From Nemopilema nomurai (taxonomy: Eukaryota > Cnidaria > Scyphozoa > Rhizostomeae > Rhizostomatidae), in NCBI GenBank assembly GCA_003864495.1, contig ML133378.1, positions 1,273,009 to 1,337,008 on the forward strand: a stretch of DNA of 64,000 nucleotides, read 5' to 3'. Under the pieces are notes generated by a model, which was not told where the DNA came from, made no database searches, and was given only the letters and a program-made list of their open reading frames with translations. Of this stretch, positions 19,605 through 31,073 are shown one piece after another. The position numbers were made by a program, and so were the translations under genes. The stretch's first letter is position 1; each line of letters starts with the position of its first letter.

Positions 19605-22600
19605 ATGGCTGACACCGGTACAAGTGTGACCAAAATGAAGCAGAAGAAGAAGAAGATAAAGGCGTTTCACCAGAAGAAGAAATTGTTCAGAGCGCAAGAC
19701 CCAAAGATATCTGTTTTGATGTGGGGAATTTGTCATTCGGTAAGTAATGAACATTTAACAAGTTATATGTAGATTCTTATCTTTATTTTTCATGGATTTG
19801 CCACGATCAATTAATTATACGTGGGCTTGTCGGCAGAAGTGTGGAAGAAACGAGCCAATCATCGAATACTTAGGCCTACAGAACATTTCAGCCTTAAGCA
19901 AGCAGTTATTGGGTGTAAAAATAGATTGGACGTTATCTAATTTTAGCTGCAAGGTTAAATTTTCTATTTCATTTTTTGAATATTTCCAGGTGTGAAGGTA
20001 ATATTGGATAACAATGGGTGAATTGATCTTGCTTGCAGGTATTGTCTGCGAGAAAACTTCCACAATACACATTGTCAACACATTTTCGTCGCAGGCAATT
20101 TCGTTTAAACAGTAGATTGAAACTGTATGTATGGGTATGAGTCAACATCCTACGTAGGATATTCGGGAATTGGATTAATCTCACCCGTCACTTCCACTGT
20201 GACTATAATACAAAAAAGCTTCAGTCGAAAACTACCTATTGTTTTGACCACTGCCCAGTTGCTAAAAAGACATACAGTCACCTGATGCGGAATTCCTAAT
20301 AAAAGAGCATAAATATTGCATGAATGCTGTTAAGAAAGTTTATTTTTAAATTTTAGGTTCTCTGCATAAGTTGATATGAAAAATACAACATGTTGTTGTT
20401 TGATAGGAAAGCTTACTGCAAATATGCTGCACAGGAAGGCTGGATACAATGAAAAAGTTTCCTTATAGTCAACTGAAAGTTAATTCAGCCTCATGTTCAA
20501 TATAAATTAATGCAATGAATTATTTAATGATTTAAACAGGCATTCATCTATTTATAAGTGTTTTTTCTAAATTCTGAATATGTTGGGATACAGAGTTGTG
20601 AGGCTCACAAGGCTTTACCAAGTTCATTTTTAGCCAATCTCATTTGTTCTTAAGATTCTCTTGATGAAGTTCCCCAAACTCTTTCCCTCAAAATATAAAT
20701 AGTAAGATATAAAACTATATATTGTATCACTTGTTTATGTGAAAAATTCAATTGTGCGAAAAATTTGATTTATCTATTTGATTATTTCAAGTAAAATTGA
20801 GTCCTGAAAATCAACTTTTTACAGCAATCAGACCTATACTTTGGGAGTTCTTTAGCAAGAGTCTCCCTTCTCACCTTTTTGTAGTCTTGACATGATTTTG
20901 TGTACGCTTGTCAAGAGTATCAATTTAGAAAATTCTTCTGTGCACTTTTAATAGGTTACTAGCAGCATATGTTATTGGCCTGGAAACTAGCAGCAAAGTT
21001 GTGCTGTGTGAATGATGTTGAAGTTTTATTGATGATTGAAACCTTGTTGTCAAGGTTTAACCTTTCTTGGTTACCATCACTAACTTTGACAACAACAGTA
21101 TCATTAGCAAAAAATTTTGATACAAATATAATTGTACCTCACAATATATCACCATATGTTAGGTTGTATAGGCTTTTTGATCATGTTTCCCAAACTGATT
21201 TCATTGTTAAGCTGTAAATATCTCTGAAATACAACTGGTCCATTTTGAACTACATCCTTGCTAATTATTACCCAATTAATCTGAGTTTTTATTCTCTCTT
21301 CTCTTTTCAAACTGTTCTAGGCAAACATGCAATAAGCATAATTGGTTTCTTGCTTAGTATGGTATTCACACCTTGAAGCATTTTCAGCTCTACAGCAATG
21401 CAATATGAATATTTATTTTGACCGAGAAGTGCAGAAAGAGGATAATGATGGACCACTTTTTGGTAATTAGAGGTAGAACCCATGCCACCTTGTTCATGAT
21501 ATTTTGAACGCATTCAGAGTGTTTATTAAGCCAAAAAATATGAAAGTTTGGTTTAAGGCAAAACTGTGTTACTCGAGTACCAGAGGTAGATTTTTGCCCT
21601 TCATTAGGGTGAATCCTTGAAGAAATTTCAATTATTATTTGCTTATTTTTTTTCAACTACCTACCTGATTATCTAATTTCAATTCTTTTCTTTTAACAGA
21701 TTAATGAACTGAGCAGAGTGCCTCCAAATGTTATGCTTTTAAAAGAAGATTTCAAAGCTTTTGGCAAAGTCATCATAAAGAATCACAATTATGGAAAGTG
21801 AGTTATGTTATTTTTCTATCTAGAAACCTTCATGTTCTGTTATTCTAACAATTATTGTATTTTTATTCGAAGTCTCCCTGCACATAAAAGAATATTGGAC
21901 TGCACACTAGTCTGCCCTTTCAAAAAATATTTGCAACTTGTGCCAAGATCAAAAATTTTGTAGCATCTGCAAAGTAAAGAGTGACAATCCTCTAATCATT
22001 GGGAGAAAGTGTCACATCATATATAATTGGTTGTGTATCAGGCAAGATGAAAAAAAGCTGACTTGTAGAGTTTGAAACACAACATACTGCAATCTCAACT
22101 ATCATTTATGCACCTTTGCTAAGAACCACTTTGCAGATGTGCTGCTTTTCCTGGCATGGGAGTTAACCTGCCAGATCTATTTTGTTTCACAATGAATTTT
22201 GATAAAACTTAAGATATACCTGTCACAAGTTGGTGCACACTGTATCACTCAGGTTGGCTCACAAATCGCCCACGTTACCACAGAATGCCAGATTCAGTCA
22301 CTTATCTCATGTTAGTCAGTTATCTCATGGAAATAGAAATGTTTGTGTTTGTTGTCAGAGTTGAGATTGTCCTGTTACGTAACAAAGCACCACCTTTTTA
22401 AATGGTGTTAACGAGTAGGATATCATGGCTTTCTGATGTCAGATTGAAGGCAGATCTGTTGGGGCAACAATTTGCTTTTCCTACCAGCCACTTTTTGGCC
22501 CGTCTGTGACAAGTAGATTATTGGATTATGTTAGTTTGTGGTTGGTATTCCATAGACACTGATCCATGTTACTGAACTAAGAGGAAAGATTGTCAGGCTT

Positions 22601-25600
22601 ATTTAATCATGTTCTACGAACGCTTTTTACTACGTTCCAAAAATTTTGAAGCAATTTCGTTAGACGTGCCAGCGGAGTGCCTAAGCACTTCTCCCAACGA
22701 TTTGCACGCCTTTTTATAAGGAACTTACCTCGAGGCCTAGTTCCAAAAGTTCCTTATTCGTAGACCTCAAATCATAAGATTTTAGTACCAAAAGTTCCTT
22801 AATAGTTCCTTAATAATTTTCACTGCACGTCAAATGCCATATGCGAGTATTGGCTGCAAATGAATGGAACCGGCTTTTTAGTTCTTGATGCTTGCAGTTA
22901 TAAAAAAATTTCAAATCGAAAAGTTCCTTAGTGATTTCGTTTTTTCTTTAAATATTTCGGCCTTCTACATGTAGGTTCCTCATTAAGTGGTTCCTTTTAA
23001 AAAAGCGTGTATTTACAAGCCAGCTCAGCTGCAGGACATCATCGAATTGATTGACCCAAGCTTGGCTACTCAGTTCACGCAATTAGTGTCTATTCTTGTT
23101 TGTGTGCGTTGCCGCGCAGGCGTGACCAATTTCGTAATACCTTGATGGGTTGTGATCTGCTTTGGGTCAAGGGACTCCCCTTGTATTCGTTTTGCGTATT
23201 GCGGCGTTATTCTTAGCATAACTCTTATCGTGCCTAAGTTAGAGCTCTTCTAATGTAGTGATAAAACACTAAAGTGGTTTATCAATTATTGAGAGCTTTT
23301 GGCGAACACCTGGTCAGCGATGTTCTGGAAACGCCATTAAGCTGTGCATATCACAAGTAAAGATGGGTGCGACCTTCGTCCCTCTGTTTCCCATTGCTAA
23401 CTTTTTTGCGTTGAGCATGTTAGCCTTTTATCAAGACTGTTAACCCGGTCACCCGTTCAGGTTTATGCGACAATAATAAGCACAAGTAGATTAACTTGAC
23501 GTGAAAGAATTCATCGGCACCACAATCTCGACTTATTCTTTGGACAGATTTCTGAAACCGCAGAGATTGGGAATCTCCACAACTTTAACGAAGGCAGACT
23601 GTGCTTGTGGGAGAACGTTTTGTAAACATGTGGGCCTCCTTTAGTGCTACGTTGCGGAAAAAAGCAAGAAGTTATGAAAACAAGTTATGCATTACAAGCA
23701 GCACATGCAAATCGCTAAAAGAATGTTAGCTAGTTTGAAAGAAGCTCGCTTATTTGGTCCAATCCCCCCCCCCCCAAAACGCCTTTAAAGCTTTTCTTTG
23801 AACCAAATTGTGGCTTTGAGGCAAATTTGTGGCAGTTGTTTATCTTTCGCTTACCTCTTGCCGACTATTTTACTCGTTTGTCAAGTCATTACGCTAGACA
23901 CCCAAAAAGTCCTCGCTCGCTGCTACTTTGCAATGGCGGAAAGTAAACTCAAAAAATGTCTTTTCTCCTATTCGGGTTGACGTCATCAATTTTGTATCTC
24001 GCTACCTACGGCTGTTTTTCAAAAATGAACACCAAAATCGAAGTCTTCATCTTTGACTTAGTTTACACTGAAATATAGAAGCTGTCAATGAGATTTTTTT
24101 CCACAGTTGTTCGCGGAAGGCTCTTCGAATTCTGCTGAGAGCTCTGTCATTCGGGCTGCTACAAAGTCTGTAGTACGTAATCATTGAATAAGAAACGAAG
24201 CTTTGACAAATGAAAAATGTCAGTTGACAAGGAATTCATTATCGATGTCTTATATGGTTAGTTTAAATGACACATTTCAAAGCCAATGTGAACAGATGTG
24301 TATGCACACCCCATTTTGGTTGTTGTAGCTGTTCTGTTTTCAGCTTTGCACCGTAGAACAATGCGTAGTTATCATTTTGTAAATATCTGTTTATGAATCA
24401 GGCTTTTGTTTCGCAATAGAAATCCCATCGCATCTATGATTCATTTAGCTGTGGTTTATTTTTCTTCACAGTGATAACATGCCTTCGCACTTCAAATTCA
24501 AAGAGTACTGCCCATTGGTATTTCAAAACCTGCGGGATCGGTTTGGCATTGATGACCAGCTCTATGCCGTGAGTTTTTCTTTATTTTTCTGGTTGTTCGT
24601 GACAAAGATTTATTCATCCCTGTTCATGTGTCCTCTTTAGAAGGGGGTCTGGCAATAGCCCTACAATGCTAGCTTTTTCATTTCTTCTGGCTGGTGTTGC
24701 TGCAAATTCAAGTCTAATTCCTTGCAGGACCATAAGCAGCAGCTTTTGACTAAATGAACAGAACTGGTAGTTTTCAAATTATACGAAAGAAATGTGTCTC
24801 GAGTTGCAAGTTTTGTATGAGCAGTTTCCTTGTAAGCTCAGGTTTACCCCTACCGAGGATGGTGTCTTTATCATAACACGGAAGACTTTCTAGTCAAAGA
24901 CTTTGAAAGGAACGTTTGTCGCGACCTGCGTCATCTTGCATAATTTGCCTATAAGAGAGACAACAATTGCCAGGTACTTGAATTGGGCCACCTTTCCTGG
25001 TTGGAGTCCTTGACAAGTGGCTGGTAAACATGTTCGAGATGTGTTAGCAACAGGCTTTTCGGCTGCTACTTATAGACACTTCCAATTTTGTGGTCACATT
25101 GTTCAAAATGCTCGAGCAACGGTCTTTTAATGTATTTTCGTTGTTAATCAGGTCACGACAAGCAATTAACTAGACCGTCATCTTCAACTCGAAAACCCCG
25201 TCAAGTACTCGTTTCTTTAGAAGGTATCCTCGCGAGGTTTACTTCAAGAAACGCTTCTTGACTGCAGGGTGAAAGCCAATTTGTAATCATTATCTCATTT
25301 AATACCCCCAGAGATCGTTTCAAGAAGCACTGCAAATGAGCGAAAGCTCGGGCAACAGTGGCGCCAAACTCTTCGAAACATGCGACAAAGCTTTTATTGT
25401 GAAATGCATCGAGAGCGAAGAGGTCGAAATGATGCACAGCCTGTTGCCAAGATACCACGAGGTTTGTTTTCTTGTTGCCTGGCAACTGTCCACTGGTGCT
25501 GCTATGACCTGGTCTTCTCACCGCAATGTCGCCAAGTAGCGAATGAAAACGAGTAGCGACAGAAAGATTATCGAACTTGAAAGGATTCCGTATTGTGGAT

Positions 25601-28600
25601 GGAGACAATTCTGTTTTGATGCATACGTCATTTGCAACATGCACAACGGTTTTTTGTCAGCCTTTTATGTAGATTAATTCCATTCATTTAGGGTTCGGTG
25701 TGCGCTCTGCCAAAATTAAAAATATAGTTCGTGTCCAACACTCCGTGAATATCTTTGCCTCTGACGCGGATTAGTATTTGGTTTTGCAAATATTCTTGCT
25801 TTTCATTAAATTCCATCTTGTTCTTTGGTGTTAATTATTACGCCAAAATATTCAGGGCTTTTCCTTAAATAAAATCGAGAAAGGTGAAAAACTTTTACTA
25901 GAGTTGTCTTCAGGGATTTGTAAAAGAGGTCCCACCGAGATTTGAACTCGGATCGCTGGATTCAAAGTCCAGAGTGCTAACCATTACACCATGGGGCCAT
26001 TGACTATCCAACCTGTTCCTGCACATTTTCTACCCGCACTCCAGCAGGTTTCAATTCGAAGAAAAGGCTATTGCCACAAATAATAATTTCTGGTCGGGTT
26101 AGTGTATGATTTTTAACAATACATTTTGTGGTCGTCGAACTCATGGCTGGCTGAAGATACCATCTGTTTATTCAAACAAAAATATAATAGGTTTATTCGT
26201 GAACAGTCAAAAAAGTTGTCGTTTCAACGACATCTCGTTTGAGCAACAGGTATCAGACTTTGGCCCCGCGGGGTTTGTTTTGCACAGGTTTTGGTGGACT
26301 GGGAACGAGATACGTCATTGTATGATTCGTGCCGAGCATTAATGGCTCCTCCAGAGTAGTCAGTGTAGCGATTGCAATGAAAACCGGCTTCAATTCAATT
26401 TTGGTATTTTTTCCATTGAGAGTTTTATCCTTGTGATCGTAGTTAAGGGAACTAATGCTTGCGAGGGCAAATGTTTCTTCCAGAAAGACCTTTTGCTGCT
26501 AAGTATACGCACGCTATGCTTAATTGTGAAGCCCGTCTGAGATTACTGAAGTATTTCTACTTCATCATAGTACATTGTTGAGTCACACGGTGAGACGCTG
26601 CTGCCCCAGTATCTTGGAATGTACCGAGTCACTGTCGATGGGAAGGAGCATTACTTTATCACATTCAGGACGGTCTTCAGCCTAACGAAGACAATCCACA
26701 AGAAATACGACCTGAAGGTAAGCCATGGCCAAGTCACGTCATCGCCCAAAATTGGCCTCATCTCTAGAGAGAGGAAGGTGGTTCCTAGACACCACTTGAA
26801 GGAGCCCAGATATATGAATTTGCTATGATGTTATTAGTTAATAAATTATTATATATACTATAGCTAGGTATCTGGTATTAGTTGAATACTGTTATTAGTA
26901 ATTTATGAGCAAACGGGCAAATCGTGAGATGAGTAAAACGCACGAAATGGAAAGTGAACAACATCGAATCTCTTTTCTAGGGCTCTCGAGTGAGCCGAGA
27001 AGCATCCGGAGCAGAAAAGGTACCAGATTAATCGAAGCCTCGCTCTCTTGAAATATCCTTGTTAACAGTAAATAAGAATCTATTTATTTTGATCGACATA
27101 AATCGATGCTAAAGCTCTAACTTAATATTCGTGCATGTTATCGAAGATGTTTTCTTATCCTCTTCAAGTTCGTCTAAGACGTCTACAGAGTTGCAGGGCG
27201 TGCGTGCTCTCTTTTGACGATGCAAATGGGTACGAAGCGATTTGTCAAGCTTCACACTACTCGGTAGAGCACGTCATCCTCTTGATTCGCTTGCTTTTCA
27301 GTCCAAGGATCTGCCGACCTTCAAAGATGTCGACTTCACAAGAGATAATGTCAAGCTTTACGTTGGCGATGAAAAGAAAGCTGATTTATTGCAAAAAATC
27401 CGAAATGATGTCGAGGTTAGTAGAGATTTTATAATTCTTTATACAAAATTTTTTACCTGAAACTTTCCAGTTTATAAATTTTCTATACTCTTATGCTTGA
27501 ACCTATATATATTTATTTCATTATTTTTTGAGCTAATATACACGCTGATTTAAAGAAGAGCTTTAGTTGAAGCCCAAGGTTTGAAACACAGTATCTAGTT
27601 GACGTCATAGCCTTGCAACCAAATCTGGACATTATCGCTTCCTGTCATTTGTTTGCTGTTTAGTTTCTCACGGCTCAAAACCTGATGGATTACAGTCTTC
27701 TTGTCGGGATCCATGAAGAGGACCGAAACGAATCCGACGACGACCTTGATGCCGATGTCACTAACGGCCGAAGTGACGACTCTGCCGAGGAATCCCCCTC
27801 GTCGCCCACTGGCGAGCGCCCTTTAATGGGCAGATCAAACAGTGTCACTAGTGGGGAGGTCCCAATGGATGGCGAAAGATATGCAGTAAATTCCAGCAGA
27901 GGTAATACAAAACTTGTTTCTTTTGAACCTAAGAAATCTGCCATTTTATACGGCCCAGCTTAAAGGTGGAGCGTCAATCTGTGAACAGTTCGTTCAATAA
28001 TCTCAATGCCAGTTTTTGAAACAAACCTCTTAGTAGACTATTAGAGGAAAACGTCGTCTATCTTCAATTGTCTAATTTAATTTTTCGCATATCAAAAGCT
28101 TTTTAGTGAACGGTCCAGTTCGGTCAAAATTTGGATCCAACGGAACACACAATAAATGACGCTTCCTTTGCGGAAATGTACTGAACATTTCTAGCACTGG
28201 TGAATTGCTCCTCCAAGTTACCCAACGCAGTGCCTAGTGTTTTCCTTCAGAAAGCAGCACTATGCAGGTTAGCACTTTGCTCATGCCACGTATCTTGGTT
28301 TTGTTTGCAGATTCAAAACATGAAATATATTACCTTGGAATTATCGACGTGCTCACCTACTATGGCTCAAACAAGAAGGCCGCCCACGCCGCCAAGACGG
28401 TCAAACACGGGGTAAGTGGCCGCATTTTTAGCTGCCTCATTCATTAAGTGGCCTAATTTCATGTTTTGGCAGGGGCTTTCTGCATGTGCCACGAGGAAGA
28501 GTGTCTACATGTGGCACACTAATCTGATATGTCATCACATGGAGTTACTGGGTAAAATTCATTAAATTCACTTGAATAAAAAGCAATGATATACATTATC

Positions 28601-31073
28601 AATCTCATTAAATCGTAAAGCTTTTCAACGGAACGTGTTCTTTCCTCGCATTGTAAACAGTAATATCTAACATAAACATTTACTCGTTATATATATAATC
28701 CACACGTAATACGCACCTGGCTAAACCTTCAAAGCTCTAACTTCTAAAGTTTCAGCAACCCTCCGAATTGATTGGGTGGCCCCTGACCGCCCGGCTCCTT
28801 GGCCGCACTGTTTTTAGGCCACCCTGTTTCTGGCCACCTTGGCCCTTAGCCGCCATGTTCATTAGCCGCCATGTTCATTAGCCGCCCTGTTATGCCACAG
28901 TGTTGAACTTACTTCAAAGTTTTAAAATCACTTTAATTTTTATGCTCTTTATTTACATAAATCATGAATCGAAGTCTTCAAGATATAATATCTTGTTTTT
29001 TGGTTGTTCTATCCTTAAAGGCTTTAAAACATACTTCCCTGAAAATTTCAGATACTTAATTTTGAATGAATTCCATGGAGGTATTTTTCTAGTTGCTTTC
29101 GCCTAGACAACAAAGCCCGATAGTTGCATAGCCTGTTTTTTTTATAGAACCTTAATGTCCAGATAAAGTAAAGGCTTTTTCACATTTTTCTGTCACCATG
29201 GAAAAGTGACCTTGGAACTTAAACATGGTTTCAAAAAGCCAAATAATGTATTTTGAGCGCATCAAATCATGCACCTCTTGGCGCTGCTTTTTACGCCATG
29301 CAAAATTTTAATAAACAGGAATTAAGGCAGCTTAGCGCATTGTGTGTTGCTAAGGCAACTTCTGTTGGCTTCGCGAAGCAGAATGAACTGTTTTGCCTTT
29401 ACAGTCTTGCGGTGCGGAACAATTTTTGTGCCCAAAATAAAGAACTTTTTAACATCATTTCCTGACACTCATACGTTTGACGCAATTGCTTTAGGTAATT
29501 AGAGTGTGAAAGTTTGCTTTTGTCAGACTTTTTATGCCAAAAATGGTTTGCTGCTCAGTTTTCTCCAATTTTAGTCATAATTACTTTTCTGATACTAATC
29601 ATGCCAAAAAGAATGTTTGAAACATGCGTATTAGCACGCTGTTTAACGATTAGTTGCTGCGCGTTTCTGGAAACAGCTGAACCAAGATGGCTGCTGTGTT
29701 TTCCAAAAAAACTTGCAACAAATGTCTCCCGGGACGATTTTTGGGAAGTTTTTTCTCTAAATTCAGCTTGCCAATCGCAAATTGCTTTTTGACAACTTCA
29801 TTGTGTAACTAATTCATGTTGTCTGGCTGAAGCTCTAGTGAAATGCCTCTCCCAGCTCCCTTCAAAGTCTCACTTAGCTGCATGTAGACAAAAACATACA
29901 TATGCACTTGCTAAGTCGAGTCGCTATCCACAGAAATTAACTCAGATTTCGCAACAGGTAAAAAGCCGGATTCGGCGCCAATCGTCTGATTTGTCGAGAA
30001 GCCGCAAATCTCCGGAGGATAGTGAAACCCCGGACTATAAGGTACATGTTTTTTGAGTGGGAAGGCTCGTGATCCATGCGCCATTTTTGGTTTGGAGCCT
30101 TCCAAGTGCGGACTTCAGCTGAGCCACAGTTTTCATTAATCGGAAATCTTTTTTTCATTTGACGAAATGATGCCCAGCCCCAATCTTTTGCCATTTCTGG
30201 GAGACTATTCTTATGACTAAATATAAATTTCTTTGAGTGGTAAACTCACCTAAGTGCAATCCACTAAACATGATAAGAATTAAAGCTAGGTACACTTGGC
30301 ATTTAAGAAATCAAAGTAAAGAACTGATATTGACTCAAACCCTTGTATATAAATGATAAAAATCAAGTTTTAGACTGTAAACTTTGCTTTTATTTGACTA
30401 ATGACATTTTTGTCTTCTTAAATCTTTTAAACCTAATGAAATTTTTGTCTTCAAATAATTTCCATAGTATGTCACAGAAAGCCTTTGGTAGATTCTGTTC
30501 TGTCCGCTCATGCGACGTGCAATGCCTGTCGTTCGATCCGAATGCTTTAATTGTCGCCAATGGTCGCTGGGCAGTAACTGGTGACAGCATAATCGATGTA
30601 ATGCGCCTTCGCAGTTCCAGTCTAGCTGACTATAGACCCACTCCTGTCACCAACTTCTGTCAAATCAGACAGAAGAGCAGGAACGCTGTTTTAGATAAAA
30701 TGCGTAATGTCTTTCAATGAAACACGCCCTAATTCTCGAAAGGGAAGTTTGAGGTATTTCTCGGACAGCTAATGTCATCAAGGCGTGAATAATAAACTAT
30801 ACATGACAAAGAATATTACACAGAGTCAGCAATCCAAGGTTTCTGTGTAATTTGAGTTTGAAAACAGTGATGGTAACAATGTTATCTTTTCCCTTCTAAT
30901 TAAGCGTATCTTTGAAAATATTTTTATTAACGAAAACACTTATTCTATTCTGGTTCAGTTAAAGATATTTTGTCTCTCCATTTGCCCAATAGGCTGGTGC
31001 CGAAATTTCAACCGTCAACCCGTCGTACTACGCAACAAGGTTCATGGACTTTATCGAGGAAATACTCATGTAG
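19605..31073 (+). CDS. PIP4K2: Phosphatidylinositol 5-phosphate 4-kinase type-2
   Basis: Ten coding exons give 399 residues: 19605-19739, 21700-21797, 24472-24568, 25312-25461, 26571-26717, 26981-27019, 27302-27415, 27664-27901, 28311-28411 and 30993-31073. The enzyme phosphorylates PI5P to PI(4,5)P2 on internal membranes. The N-terminus [17 protein letters not shown] is followed by [17 protein letters not shown] and the family signature [20 protein letters not shown]. The ATP-site Lys region is AFIVKCI, then KYDLKGSRVSRE, the catalytic [12 protein letters not shown], an acidic/Ser-rich insert (about residues 275-335) and the metal-binding IIDVLTYY. The specificity loop is [17 protein letters not shown], with the Ala-type residues of PIP4K rather than PIP5K. 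Length matches human PIP4K2A (406). An upstream in-frame region lacks an ATG, which supports the start at 19605. The A, B or C paralogue cannot be told; an invertebrate single copy is likely. Confidence 0.96.
23764..23775. repeat. Poly-C run (12)
   Basis: Twelve consecutive C residues in intron 2 of the PIP4K2 gene. This is unusual in an AT-rich intron and prone to length error. Confidence 0.9.
25927..25998 (-). tRNA. tRNA-Gln (anticodon UUG)
   Basis: The minus strand reads as a full 72-nt tRNA starting GGCCCCATGGTGTAATGG. The D-arm includes GGTTAGCAC, the anticodon stem-loop is CTGGACTTTGAATCCAG (anticodon TTG), and the T-arm is CCGAGTTCAAATCTCGG. The acceptor 3' side is TGGGACC. A and B boxes (TGGTGTAATGGTTAG-type; GTTCAAATC) are present. 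It lies antisense in intron 4 of the PIP4K2 gene. Position 3 is C facing A70, a mismatch where tRNA-Gln usually has a pair. A short T-run that could serve as a Pol III terminator is not obvious immediately downstream. Confidence 0.9.
28846..28893. repeat. 16-bp tandem repeat, 3 copies
   Basis: Three copies of TTAGCCGCCATGTTCA, the last diverged, in intron 9 of PIP4K2. More degenerate GCC-rich copies (GGCCACC/GGCCGCA) extend upstream to about 28775. Confidence 0.75.
29958..30041 (+). other. Candidate in-frame cassette exon of PIP4K2
   Basis: An 84-nt segment in intron 9, preceded by GCAACAG and followed by GGTACAT. It is open in phase 0, the same phase as the flanking exons that end at 28411 and start at 30993. 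It would insert 28 residues that include [18 protein letters not shown]. This is a Ser/Arg-rich stretch with a basophilic-kinase-like RRxS site and an SP site, and it would be placed within the activation/specificity loop. The upstream polypyrimidine tract is weak. It is inferred from frame and splice sites only. Confidence 0.35.

Noticed and set aside
25201..25644. 147-codon minus-strand frame
   Set aside because: It overlaps PIP4K2 exon 4 antisense and has no recognisable family.
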